Shown: positions 6,769 through 14,876, counted from the stretch's first letter. The stretch is 15,845 nt of DNA from an uncultured beta proteobacterium (GCA_903827075.1 CAIKGX010000205.1:1-15845), one strand, 5' to 3'. Program-made: numbers and translations. Notes: generated by a model not told the origin, from the sequence alone.

Positions 6769-9700
6769 TTACAGATGGGCGGCTAATATTTTTGCAATGT
6801 GTACAACCTCTCTTTGAGTGCCATCGTGTATTTGGTGACGGCAACTGGTGCCATCAGCTACTACCCAGCTATCGGGTGATTGACGAATGCTTGGCAAGAG
6901 ACTAAGTTCTGCCATTTGCTTAGACACACCAATATGCTCTGCTTCGTACCCAAAGCTCCCCGCCATACCGCAGCAAGATGATTCAATCAATTTAGGATTC
7001 GCATTGGGGATCAGTTTTAAGAGCTCCATTGCAGGCGCGACAGCAGCAAAGGATTTTTGATGGCAATGCCCATGAAACAACACGGGCCGGCTAGCTGGCT
7101 TGAGAGTGAGATTCAGATTGCCAGCTTTTGCTTCGAAAGCTAAGAACTCTTCTAAGAGTTGGGCTTGCTTACTTACAGTAATGGCTTGTTCGCCAAAGCC
7201 CATCACAAGAGCCTCATCTTTGAGGGTAAATAAACAGGAGGGCTCAAGGCCAATAATCGGTATCCCTTTTTCTGCATAAGGCGCTAAATAATTGACTAAC
7301 TCACCTAAGGTTTCTTTTGCTTTATCCACCATGCCTGCTGCTAAGTAAGTGCGACCACAGCAGAACTCTTTAGAGCAGGTGCCAGCTACTTTGGATTGAT
7401 CTGCATTTTTAAGATTGGATTTATGTGGAATATGAACACGATAGCCGGCAGCGTGTAGCACCGTTAAGGCTGCATAGAGATTTTCATCTTCGAAATAGGC
7501 ATTGAAGGTGTCAGCTAAAAGCACCACACCTTTTTGATTACCTGACTCACACAATTGATCTGGTGTGAATTGATATGTCGCATTGCTTAAAGAATCTGCT
7601 TTGCGCTTACTCCAAAAATGACTACTTCTCCAAATGGGTAAACTTCTTTGTGCAGAAATACCCATGAGCCATTCTTGTAACTTCGCTATAACGGGAATGT
7701 GATTGCGTAAATTGAGTAAGGCGGGTAGTCCAGGAATATTGCTGATGACTGGTGCGTACTTCGGTAAATAAGCGACGGCTAAATCGCGTAAGGAATGACC
7801 AACGCGTTTCTTATAGGCAGACAGAAACTCAATCTTCATCTTAGCCATATCAACCCCAGTAGGGCATTCACGTCGGCAGGCTTTACAACTCACGCACAGC
7901 TCCATCACTTCTTTGATGGCATCACTGCCTAGCGGTGAGCTTTCATCTTGAATATCCAATTGATTGGATAGCGCAAGGCGCAAGGTATTGGCTCTTCCGC
8001 GGGTGAGATGCTTCTCATCCCGGGTGACGCGATAACTCGGGCACATGACTTCTGCGTCGAATTTACGACAATGCCCATTGTTATTGCACATCTCTACTGC
8101 TTTGGCTAAGCCCATCGCCGGATCACCGCCGCTACCTGGGGCACTGGTTTCTTCAGTGACGGGATTATTTTGCACATTCCACATAGACCAATCGAGCGCG
8201 GGTTGCAATGGAATCACTTTGTAGCTTGGTGGAAAGCGAAAATTGCTTGCATCATCCATTTTTGGTGGATTGATGATCTTGCCAGGGTTAAATAATCCCT
8301 TGGGATCAAAAGCGTATTTAATTTCAGAGAGCGCTTCCGTAATCTTAGGTCCAAATTGCCAAGAAATCCACTCACCACGACATAGGCCGTCACCATGCTC
8401 GCCGCTGTAAGCCCCCTTGTACTTGCGTACTAAAGCAGAAGCTTCCTCTGCAACGGCGCGCATTTTTTGGGCGCCATCACGACGCATATCTAGGATGGGC
8501 CTGACGTGTAATGTACCAACAGATGCATGGGCATACCAAGTGCCGCGTGAACCGTATTTTGAAAAGACATCGGTTAAGGCTTGGGTGTATTCAGCAAGGC
8601 TCTCTAGTGGAACAGCGCAGTCTTCAATAAAGCTCACCGGTTTGCCATCACCCTTGAGGCTCATCATGATGTTTAGACCGGCCTTGCGTACTTCCCATAA
8701 ATTCTTTTGCAGGACAACATCCGCCATGGGCACTACTGATCCAGGCAATCCCAAATCACCCATTAATTCTTGGAGTGCTTTGAGTTTTTCCAGTAATGGT
8801 GCTTGCGACTCACCAGAAAACTCCACCAACAAAATCGCCTCCGGTGTTTGGGCACTGATATCAATTAAGGCGGTCTCCATGGTTTTCTGAAAGCTTGGAT
8901 TACTACGTGCCAAATCAATCATGGTCCGATCGACCAACTCCACGGCTGTAGGGCCAAGCTTGACAATATGTTGGGCACTATCCATTGCTTTAAAGAAGCT
9001 TGCAAAGTTCACCACGCCAAGTACTTTGTGCTGTGGCAGTGGTGCCAATTTGAGCTGTAATGATTTGAAATAAGCAAGCGTACCTTCACTGCCAACAAGC
9101 AAGTGCGCTAAGTTAACGCTGCCATCATTTGTGTAAGGTAATTCACTTTGCGGATGAAAGAGGTCTAAGTTATAACCACCAACCCGCCTAAGCACCTTCG
9201 GAAAATGGGCTTCAATTTCTGGTTGGAGTTTGTCTGCAAGGCCTTTAATAAAATCGCCTAATCTTTTTGCGGCACCGGAACTATTGGCGTAATTGCCAAA
9301 TTGAGCTACCTGCCCATTAGCGAGCCAAGCATCTATACCCAAGACGTTGTGCACCATATTGCCGTACGCAATCGAGCGACTACCACAAGAATTATTACCC
9401 GCCATGCCGCCAAGCGTGGCTTGTCCGGCAGTTGAGACATCGACTGGGTACCACAGACCATGCTGTTTTAACTGGGCATTGAGATGATCTAGAACAATGC
9501 CGGGTTCTACCTCAACAGAGCCCTGATCAAGATTGAGATTCAGAACATTTCTAAAGTATTTGGTGTTATCAATAACGAGTGCAGCACCAGTAGTCTGCCC
9601 ACATTGACTGGTGCCCCCGCCACGTGGCAACACGGGGATGGATAACTCTGCCGCTATTTCAATAGCAGTGGCAATATCTTGCGCAGTTTTGGGAACCAAT

Positions 9701-9858
9701 ACAGCGATTGGCATCGCTTGATAAATCGAGGCATCAGTTGCATAGCGACCACGGCTGGCACTATCGGTCATGACTTCGCCAGTAGTTTCTTGTCTTAGGC
9801 GCTTGCTTAGCACTTGCGTATCCGCAATAAGCTCTTGATGTTGTAGTGGTTTATTCAT
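6769..9858 (-). CDS. YdiJ-type FAD/Fe-S 2-hydroxyacid dehydrogenase (probable D-2-hydroxyglutarate dehydrogenase)
   Basis: This 1029-residue protein fuses a flavin oxidase to an iron-sulfur/CCG module. Residues 45-270 form the FAD_binding_4 domain, with PRGGGTSQCGQTTG (78-91). Residues about 275-530 form the FAD-oxidase C-terminal domain, with SGEHGDG at 485-491. C591/C597/C606 and C655/C658/C661/C665 (CVSCKACRRECP) are Fe-S ligands. Two CCG-type repeats follow (C833-C834-G835; HGHCH 929-933; C962-C963-G964), as in GlpC and heterodisulfide reductase subunits. The order and length match E. coli YdiJ (about 1018 residues), assigned as a D-2-hydroxyglutarate dehydrogenase. Other D-2-hydroxyacids such as D-lactate or glycolate remain possible; the neighbouring glyoxylate aminotransferase makes a link to glyoxylate attractive but unproven. 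The start is 7 bases after the regulator's stop, so the two form an operon. No signal peptide is seen; a cytoplasmic or membrane-peripheral position is likely. Confidence 0.85.
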   Translation of the reverse strand: MNKPLQHQELIADTQVLSKRLRQETTGEVMTDSASRGRYATDASIYQAMPIAVLVPKTAQDIATAIEIAAELSIPVLPRGGGTSQCGQTTGAALVIDNTKYFRNVLNLNLDQGSVEVEPGIVLDHLNAQLKQHGLWYPVDVSTAGQATLGGMAGNNSCGSRSIAYGNMVHNVLGIDAWLANGQVAQFGNYANSSGAAKRLGDFIKGLADKLQPEIEAHFPKVLRRVGGYNLDLFHPQSELPYTNDGSVNLAHLLVGSEGTLAYFKSLQLKLAPLPQHKVLGVVNFASFFKAMDSAQHIVKLGPTAVELVDRTMIDLARSNPSFQKTMETALIDISAQTPEAILLVEFSGESQAPLLEKLKALQELMGDLGLPGSVVPMADVVLQKNLWEVRKAGLNIMMSLKGDGKPVSFIEDCAVPLESLAEYTQALTDVFSKYGSRGTWYAHASVGTLHVRPILDMRRDGAQKMRAVAEEASALVRKYKGAYSGEHGDGLCRGEWISWQFGPKITEALSEIKYAFDPKGLFNPGKIINPPKMDDASNFRFPPSYKVIPLQPALDWSMWNVQNNPVTEETSAPGSGGDPAMGLAKAVEMCNNNGHCRKFDAEVMCPSYRVTRDEKHLTRGRANTLRLALSNQLDIQDESSPLGSDAIKEVMELCVSCKACRRECPTGVDMAKMKIEFLSAYKKRVGHSLRDLAVAYLPKYAPVISNIPGLPALLNLRNHIPVIAKLQEWLMGISAQRSLPIWRSSHFWSKRKADSLSNATYQFTPDQLCESGNQKGVVLLADTFNAYFEDENLYAALTVLHAAGYRVHIPHKSNLKNADQSKVAGTCSKEFCCGRTYLAAGMVDKAKETLGELVNYLAPYAEKGIPIIGLEPSCLFTLKDEALVMGFGEQAITVSKQAQLLEEFLAFEAKAGNLNLTLKPASRPVLFHGHCHQKSFAAVAPAMELLKLIPNANPKLIESSCCGMAGSFGYEAEHIGVSKQMAELSLLPSIRQSPDSWVVADGTSCRHQIHDGTQREVVHIAKILAAHL

Positions 9859-9865
9859 AAGGTAT

Positions 9866-10552
9866 TTACACTGTGCTCATCTGGGAGGGGTATTCAGATT
9901 CCAGTAGTTGAATGACAACATCCCGTTTATTCATCACGTGTTGGATCATGACTTTTCGCATCCGTTGGCTATCATGGGCTTTTAATGCATGAATCATTTC
10001 TTGATGCTCCTCAACAGCCTTTTCCCATTTCACACCATCTTGGTTTGAGCGAAAGCGTAAGGCCTCAATGCGTGCATTGACTTGAGTAAATAACTGAGCA
10101 AGGATGGGGTTGTTAGCGGCCTGATTAATCAGGTGATGAATCCGTAGATTGAGTTTGTAGTAGCTTGATAAATCACGGCGTGCATAAGAAGCCATCATTT
10201 CATATTGGAGTGCCTCTAATTCCGATAGGGTGCTAGCACTAATATGTTGAGCTGCCAGCTCGCCTGAGTAACCCTCTAACTGAGCAATGACATCAAAGGT
10301 ATTGACCACATCTACTTTACTAAGTTGGATAGCAATTGCGCCGCGGTTGGCAATCAGCTCTACTAGGCCATCTGCGGCCAAGCGCTTAATTGCTTCCCGA
10401 ATGGGGGTGCGAGACACCTTGAGGCTTTCAGCTAACTCGCGTTCATTGAGTTTGCTGCCAGGAGCAATGACACCTTCGACTAGTAAAGACCTGAGTTTTT
10501 GAAAGGTCGCCTCATGTAAATTGTGCGAATTAGGCTGCTCAGTAGCTAGCAT
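9866..10552 (-). CDS. GntR family regulator, FadR/FCD subfamily
   Basis: The 228-residue protein has a winged helix-turn-helix at about 12-78 with the GntR signature LNERELAESLKVSRTPIREAI (35-55, split by one residue at most from consensus) and an all-helical FCD domain at about 85-220. FCD metal-site positions read N135 (usually Asp), H139, H183 and H205, so a metal ligand for an organic-acid effector is plausible, with a conservative first-ligand change. FCD regulators often sense carboxylic acids; the effector is not known here. A Shine-Dalgarno AAGG about 7 bases before the ATG supports the start. It leads an operon with the dehydrogenase and faces the aminotransferase gene across a region with two matching palindromes, so autoregulation and control of both sides are likely. 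Confidence 0.88.
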   Translation of the reverse strand: MLATEQPNSHNLHEATFQKLRSLLVEGVIAPGSKLNERELAESLKVSRTPIREAIKRLAADGLVELIANRGAIAIQLSKVDVVNTFDVIAQLEGYSGELAAQHISASTLSELEALQYEMMASYARRDLSSYYKLNLRIHHLINQAANNPILAQLFTQVNARIEALRFRSNQDGVKWEKAVEEHQEMIHALKAHDSQRMRKVMIQHVMNKRDVVIQLLESEYPSQMSTV

Positions 10553-10565
10553 GGGTAAACCTTAT

Positions 10566-10577
10566 TTTGTATACAAA
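10566..10577. promoter_or_regulatory. Probable operator 1 of the GntR/FCD regulator (perfect palindrome)
   Basis: TTTGTATACAAA is a perfect 12-base palindrome, 14 bases before the regulator's start codon. Its core TTGTATACAA fits the T-N-G-T-N-N-A-C-N-A type of site bound by many FadR/FCD regulators. With a -10 at 10581-10586 on the minus strand, the transcription start would fall inside the palindrome, the classic place for autorepression. Binding by this regulator is inferred from position and type only. Confidence 0.6.
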
Positions 10578-10580
10578 TTG

Positions 10581-10586
10581 ACTATA
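10581..10586 (-). promoter_or_regulatory. Candidate -10 element of the gntR-dehydrogenase operon
   Basis: On the minus strand TATAGT occupies 10586-10581. A weak -35 (TTATTT) lies 16 bases upstream. The implied start point is near 10574, inside operator 1. The surrounding DNA is very AT-rich, so other promoter choices cannot be excluded. Confidence 0.35.
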
Positions 10587-10649
10587 TGCCATCATAAATC
10601 ATAAATAATGACTAAATGAGCCTTTATTTAATGTTTTATCAAAAATAAA

Positions 10650-10659
10650 TTGCATACAA
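10650..10659. promoter_or_regulatory. Probable operator 2 of the GntR/FCD regulator (near-palindrome)
   Basis: TTGCATACAA differs at one base from the core of operator 1 (TTGTATACAA). The two centres are 83 bases apart, close to eight helical turns, so two bound dimers would lie on nearly the same face. This site is 92 bases before the aminotransferase start codon and may overlap a weak rightward -35 (TTGCAT) with a poor -10 (CAAAAT, 10673-10678). It would let one regulator control both directions. Confidence 0.5.
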
Positions 10660-10751
10660 AAATGTAAAATAGCAAAATTTATCTTACACTAGAGCCTGTA
10701 ATTAACCATATAAAAGCTAAAAGAATAACGAGACCGAAAGAGAAACTGCGC

Positions 10752-11936
10752 ATGCTAAAACTTGATAATCACCTGTCTGGACGCCATTTTTTGCACATTC
10801 CTGGCCCTAGTCCAGTGCCATCCCGCATCCTACGGGCCATTAGTTACCAAACGATTGATCATCGTGGCCCAGAGTTTGGTGAGTTTGGCCTGACGGTCTT
10901 AGATGGCATTAAACAGATTTTTAAGACCGAGCAACCCGTTATTATTTATTCCGCATCGGGCACGGGATCCTGGGAGGGCGCTTTAGTGAATGTGCTCAAT
11001 CCGGGTGACAAAGTGCTGTTTTATGAAACTGGCCAGTTCGCCAATTTATGGCGTGCTTTAGGTAAGCGCCTGGAATTGGATGTAGAGGTCATTGGTAATG
11101 CCAGTCAAGATACTTGGCGTTGGGGTGTGGATGCCTCCGTGATTGAAGAGCGTTTGCGTAAAGATACGCAGCATGAAATTAAAGCGGTTTGCGTCGTTCA
11201 TAACGAAACTTCTACTGGCGTAACTTCAAACATCGCCGCCGTTCGTAAGGCGATTGATGATGCTAAGCATCCAGCTCTATTGCTTGTGGATAGCGTGTCT
11301 GGTCTGGGTTCGGCCGACTACTGCCACGATGCTTGGGGTGCTGACGTAACTGTTTCTGGCTCGCAAAAAGGTTTGATGTTGCCGCCTGGCATTGGATTTA
11401 ATGCCTTATCACCAAAAGCAATTGAGGCCAGCAAACATAGCAAGATTCCAAAGTCTTACTTAGCTTGGGATGAAATCTTAGAGTCCAATAAAACTGGCTT
11501 TTGGCCAACGACTCCTAGCACTAATCTCATGTACGGATTGCATGAGGCAATTGACATGATGATGGCTGAAGGCTTGGATACGATTTTTGCCCGTCATCAA
11601 CGTTTGGCTGAGGCTTGCCGTCGTGCAGTCACTGCTTGGGGTCTAGAAATTCAATGTCAAGATACCAATGCTTACTCTCCCGTACTCACTGCCGCAGTCG
11701 TGCCAGAAGGAATGGATGCGGATGTACTGCGTAAGCATGCTCTAGAGAAATTTAATTTGTCGCTTGGAACAGGCTTAGGCAAGCTCAAAGGCAAGATTTT
11801 CCGCATTGGCCATTTGGGTGACTGTAATGAGCTGAGCCTAATGGCAGCTTTGAGCGGGGTCGAGATGAGTCTAGGTGCTATGGGCTATAAACCCAAGGAA
11901 AGCGGCGTTGTTGCAGCTCAGGACTTCTTGAAGTAA
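10752..11936 (+). CDS. Class V aminotransferase, serine/alanine-glyoxylate type
   Basis: This 394-residue PLP enzyme belongs to the fold-type I class V group that includes serine-glyoxylate and alanine-glyoxylate aminotransferases, which convert glyoxylate to glycine. Family marks are FLHIPGPSPVP (13-23), DHRGPEFGEF (37-46), SASGTGSWEGAL (67-78), HNETSTGV (150-157), VDSVSGLG (179-186; D180 should contact the PLP ring nitrogen) and SGSQKGLMLPPG (202-213), in which K206 is the likely Schiff-base lysine. KIFRIGHLG near residue 349-357 is the usual C-terminal substrate-carboxylate region. The sequence feels closer to serine-glyoxylate enzymes of the serine cycle type, but the amino donor cannot be fixed by eye. 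Length is normal. The leader has GAAAGAGA about 10 bases before the ATG as ribosome binding site. It is divergent from the regulator and probably under its control. Confidence 0.87.
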   Translation: MLKLDNHLSGRHFLHIPGPSPVPSRILRAISYQTIDHRGPEFGEFGLTVLDGIKQIFKTEQPVIIYSASGTGSWEGALVNVLNPGDKVLFYETGQFANLWRALGKRLELDVEVIGNASQDTWRWGVDASVIEERLRKDTQHEIKAVCVVHNETSTGVTSNIAAVRKAIDDAKHPALLLVDSVSGLGSADYCHDAWGADVTVSGSQKGLMLPPGIGFNALSPKAIEASKHSKIPKSYLAWDEILESNKTGFWPTTPSTNLMYGLHEAIDMMMAEGLDTIFARHQRLAEACRRAVTAWGLEIQCQDTNAYSPVLTAAVVPEGMDADVLRKHALEKFNLSLGTGLGKLKGKIFRIGHLGDCNELSLMAALSGVEMSLGAMGYKPKESGVVAAQDFLK

Positions 11937-11940
11937 GGCT

Positions 11941-11966
11941 GGGGCAGGGGTTTCTCCCTGTACCCC
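11941..11966 (+). terminator. Strong GC hairpin after the aminotransferase (terminator or attenuator-like)
   Basis: GGGGCAGGG (11941-11949) pairs with CCCTG (11956-11960) and CCCC (11963-11966), giving a 9-bp stem with a 2-base bulge and a 6-base loop, 5 bases after the stop codon. Only two Ts follow directly (then ATAATTC), so it is a poor intrinsic terminator. It could partly end transcription or protect the 3' end of the message. TATAAT at 11968-11973 could be a -10, but I see no -35 at the right distance. Confidence 0.4.
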
Positions 11967-12029
11967 TTATAATTCAAGTACTTATATAGAAAATGCATCA
12001 CTAAACTAATAGAGACAGAAAGAATTCAT

Positions 12030-12437
12030 ATGTTGGCTACTAAACCGTATTTAACTCAAGCTGATGTCCAAAAAATCTTGGATGCGGCCAATACACTTGC
12101 TGCCCAAAATAATTGGGCAGTTACGATTGCCGTTTGTGATGAGGGTGGTCATATGATGGGTTTAATTCGTCGTGATGGTTGTGCGCCATTGTCTTCCTAT
12201 ATTGCACAAGAAAAGGCCCGTACTGCTGCCATGGGTAAACGCGAGACTCGCGTGTATGAAGAAATTATTAATAACGGTCGCCATGCTTTTTTATCTGCCC
12301 CACATGTTTCGGGGATGTTAGAAGGCGGCGTCAATATCGAGGTAAATGGGTTTACCATCGGCGCAGTCGGCGTTTCCGGCGTTAAATCGACCGAGGATGC
12401 CGAAACTGCTAAAGCCGGCATTGCGGCCATCCTGTAA
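12030..12437 (+). CDS. GlcG/HbpS family small protein
   Basis: This 135-residue protein matches the GlcG/HbpS (haem-degrading-like, formerly DUF336) family over its full length. Visible marks are LTQADVQKILDAA (8-20), VTIAVCDEGGHMMGLIRRDG (30-49), a central IAQEKARTAA segment and the glycine-rich end IGAVGVSG...DAETAKAGI. Members include GlcG of the E. coli glycolate locus and the haem-binding HbpS of Streptomyces, but no single biochemical function covers the family. No signal peptide is present, so it should be cytoplasmic. Being downstream of a glyoxylate-type aminotransferase echoes glcG's place beside glycolate oxidase genes. AGACAGAAAG before the ATG resembles the aminotransferase leader (GAGACCGAAAGA). 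It ends 6 bases before, and in the same frame as, the helicase start. Confidence 0.85.
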   Translation: MLATKPYLTQADVQKILDAANTLAAQNNWAVTIAVCDEGGHMMGLIRRDGCAPLSSYIAQEKARTAAMGKRETRVYEEIINNGRHAFLSAPHVSGMLEGGVNIEVNGFTIGAVGVSGVKSTEDAETAKAGIAAIL

Positions 12438-12443
12438 GTTACC

Positions 12444-13886
12444 TTGACAAATATCGTTCCTGAAATAAATACCCCTACGGGGGTTGCTAATACAACCGCA
12501 CCCGAAGTAACAATTACTTTTGCTGACTTTGGTTTAGATCCGCTGATTCAAAAAGCCGTATCTGAGCAAGGCTATACCATTCCCACCCCGATTCAAGCGC
12601 AATCCATTCCCCATGTATTAGCGGGCACCGACTTGATGGGGGCTGCACAAACAGGCACTGGTAAGACCGCCGCTTTTGTATTACCCATTATTCAAAAGAT
12701 TTTGCGTCATGCGAGTAGCAGTGCATCTCCAGCGCGCCATCCTATTCGTGCTTTGGTATTAACGCCTACGCGTGAACTGGCTGTCCAGGTTTCGGAAAAC
12801 GCTGCTAACTATTCTCGCCATACTGATTTACGGGCTGCCGTGGTCTACGGTGGCGTGGATATGAAAGAGCAAGTCGCTATATTACGTAATGGCGTGGAGA
12901 TCTTGATTGCGACGCCTGGACGTTTGCTCGATCACATTGGCTCTAAAGTAGCCAACCTCTCCCAGGTAGAGATTTTGGTTTTAGATGAAGCCGATCGCAT
13001 GTTGGATATGGGCTTTTTGCCTGATCTGCAACGCATTATTAATTTGATTCCTGCACAACGCCAAACCCTGTTGTTCTCTGCTACCTTTTCTCCTGAGATT
13101 AAGAAATTAGCGCAAAGCTATTTACGTACTCCGGTAACCGTGGAAGTGGCTCGTCAGAATGCTGCTGCAGATACAGTAAAGCAAGTCGTTCACATGGTAT
13201 CGAGTGCAGATAAGCAGAATGCGATTGTCAAAGTCCTAGAGTCCCGTACGCGTCAAGGCTTATCACGTCAATGCATCATCTTTACGAATAGCCGCTTGGG
13301 TTGCGCTAGATTGTCACGGGCTTTAGAGCGTGATGGCATTAAAGCGGGCGCGATTCATGGAGATAAGAGTCAGGGTGAGCGCACTCTCACTTTAGATGCA
13401 TTTAAGTCCGGCGCAATTGAGGCTTTAGTAGCAACTGACGTTGCTGCTCGCGGTTTGGATATTCCAGACATGCCTTTAGTGATTAATCATGAATTGCCAT
13501 TTAATGCAGAAGACTTCATTCACCGTATTGGTCGTACCGGTCGTGCTGGTAGCAAAGGCGATGCGATTGCTCTAGTAGACGGTAGTGAAAAACGCTTGTT
13601 AGATGATATCGAAAAGCTGATGAAGCGTAAGCTCGATGTCCAGCCATTACCGGATATCTATATTCCCTCGAGTAAGCCTTCATCAAGCAGAGCACCATCA
13701 GAAAAATCGTACACGGCAAGAGTCTCACCAAGTAAAGTAGCAGATCCCTTTTTCTATATGCCTTACGAAGCTGGTGCTGCACCACAATCCTCCGCAAGCG
13801 CTGCAAAGTCAGAAGAGAAGAAAGTAGGGATTGTTTCTGCTAAGCCAGCAGTAGGTGCCTTATTGGGTGGCTTTAAGAAAAAATAA
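12444..13886 (+). CDS. rhlE: DEAD-box RNA helicase, RhlE type
   Basis: This 480-residue ATP-dependent RNA helicase shows every core motif: F26 and the Q motif (FADFGL to PTPIQAQSIP, 26-56), motif I AQTGTGKT (68-75), PTREL (108-112), TPGR (157-160), DEAD (181-184), SAT (212-214), then IIFTNS, ATDVAARGLDIP and HRIGRTGR in the second RecA domain. The low-complexity Ser/Ala/Lys tail (about 400-480) ends in GGFKKK, probably an RNA contact region. The RhlE label follows the overall motif wording and the C-terminal style; such proteins assist ribosome assembly and RNA decay. The start must be TTG at 12444: no ATG or GTG occurs in frame before the Q motif. It lies 6 bases after the stop of the GlcG-like gene, in the same frame, with no clear Shine-Dalgarno, so reinitiation after the upstream gene is likely. 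Confidence 0.9.
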   Translation: MTNIVPEINTPTGVANTTAPEVTITFADFGLDPLIQKAVSEQGYTIPTPIQAQSIPHVLAGTDLMGAAQTGTGKTAAFVLPIIQKILRHASSSASPARHPIRALVLTPTRELAVQVSENAANYSRHTDLRAAVVYGGVDMKEQVAILRNGVEILIATPGRLLDHIGSKVANLSQVEILVLDEADRMLDMGFLPDLQRIINLIPAQRQTLLFSATFSPEIKKLAQSYLRTPVTVEVARQNAAADTVKQVVHMVSSADKQNAIVKVLESRTRQGLSRQCIIFTNSRLGCARLSRALERDGIKAGAIHGDKSQGERTLTLDAFKSGAIEALVATDVAARGLDIPDMPLVINHELPFNAEDFIHRIGRTGRAGSKGDAIALVDGSEKRLLDDIEKLMKRKLDVQPLPDIYIPSSKPSSSRAPSEKSYTARVSPSKVADPFFYMPYEAGAAPQSSASAAKSEEKKVGIVSAKPAVGALLGGFKKK

Positions 13887-13913
13887 TAGGGCGGTCACTT
13901 CGCGGTATTCCTT

Positions 13914-14873
13914 TTATATACTTCGATAATCCCATGCGTGAGTGGCGGCCAATAGCCACTCCGCTATCGAAGTGGTATCTCCAGCCGGAAGATTCCGCAA
14001 ACCCAAATGCAGTGCCGCTTTACGCAATTCCTGTAAAGCCTGTTTTGCATCTTGCGTGTGTATTGTTGTGGCTAAAGTTTGTTTACTCAATTTCTCACCC
14101 TGTTCGTCTAGCACCAAGGGGAGATGTAAATATTGTGGCCTTGGGTAGCCTAGTAACTCTTGCAAATGAATTTGCCTAGCGGTGTTACTTAATAGATCCA
14201 CACCTCGCACTACATGGGTAATGGCTTGTTCAGCGTCATCCACTACTACTGCCAACTGATAGGTAAATAGACCATCATTACGGCATAAGACAAAATCACC
14301 CACTTGATCATTGAGGTTTTGTTGTTGATGACCCAAACGCAGATCCTCAAATTCCACCTGACAGCCTGTGGGAAGAGCCAGTCTCCAAGCCAGCTTTTGT
14401 GATGGGGTATTTCCAAGATCATTCATCAAAATTGATGCGGGTCTACAGCTTCCTGGATAAATCACTTCTTGATTGCGTGGAGTTTCTATACCTAGCGCTG
14501 CCAAAGTGTTGCTAATGGCTTGGCGGGAGCAGGTGCAGGGATATAGGCATTTCAGGGTATTTAAGCGCTCTAGAGCCCTCTGGTAGCGTTCTTGATGACT
14601 TGATTGCCAACTGATTTTCTCATCCCACTGTAGGCCGCAGGCGAGTAATTGGCGTAGGATTTCTTGATCGGCGCCGGGCACGCACCTGGGGGTGTCTACA
14701 TCCTCAATTCTGAGCAACCATTTACCTCCATTTTTACGGGCATCTAGCCAGCTGCCTAGGGCTGCTACTAAGGACCCGGCATGCAGTGGTCCCGTTGGGG
14801 AGGGGGCAAATCGCCCGCGGTAGCCGTCAGATAGGGGTGAAGGGTTTTTCAGATTAGACACAGCTAAAATCAT
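13914..14873 (-). CDS. gluQ: GluQ, glutamyl-Q tRNA(Asp) synthetase
   Basis: This 319-residue protein is a truncated glutamyl-tRNA synthetase paralogue: it has the catalytic Rossmann domain but no anticodon-binding domain. Such enzymes activate glutamate and attach it to the queuosine base at position 34 of tRNA-Asp. RFAPSPTGPLHAGSL (21-35) is the class I HIGH-type region and EKLSKQT (260-266) the KMSKS-type loop. C113, C115, Y139 and C143 fit the zinc site of GluQ-RS. LRIEDVDTPR (54-63) is typical of GluRS-like cores. It depends on queuosine, whose last step is catalysed by QueG encoded in this window. It converges on the helicase with a 27-base gap. The ATG at 14873 leaves only 3 bases to the dnaE start; a GTG at codon 5 is an alternative start. 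Confidence 0.93.
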   Translation of the reverse strand: MILAVSNLKNPSPLSDGYRGRFAPSPTGPLHAGSLVAALGSWLDARKNGGKWLLRIEDVDTPRCVPGADQEILRQLLACGLQWDEKISWQSSHQERYQRALERLNTLKCLYPCTCSRQAISNTLAALGIETPRNQEVIYPGSCRPASILMNDLGNTPSQKLAWRLALPTGCQVEFEDLRLGHQQQNLNDQVGDFVLCRNDGLFTYQLAVVVDDAEQAITHVVRGVDLLSNTARQIHLQELLGYPRPQYLHLPLVLDEQGEKLSKQTLATTIHTQDAKQALQELRKAALHLGLRNLPAGDTTSIAEWLLAATHAWDYRSI

Positions 14874-14876
14874 CTC

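Noticed and set aside
6753..6771. 6-bp inverted repeat (TAAGCT/AGCTTA) between azlD and the dehydrogenase as a terminator
   Set aside because: Short, AT-containing stem without a T tract on either side.
8417..8890. Open frame of 157 codons on the plus strand opposite the YdiJ-type gene
   Set aside because: It lies wholly antisense to a confidently assigned gene, has no recognisable domain and no ribosome binding site; it is a by-product of that gene's codon pattern.
10587..10650. Short AT-rich repeats (ATCATAA twice) as a CRISPR or iteron-like array
   Set aside because: Only two short copies in an AT-rich promoter region, without regular spacers; better explained as promoter DNA.
13516..13806. 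96-codon antisense frame opposite the helicase C-terminus
   Set aside because: Lies fully within the helicase coding region and looks like reverse-strand noise; no motif or ribosome binding site.
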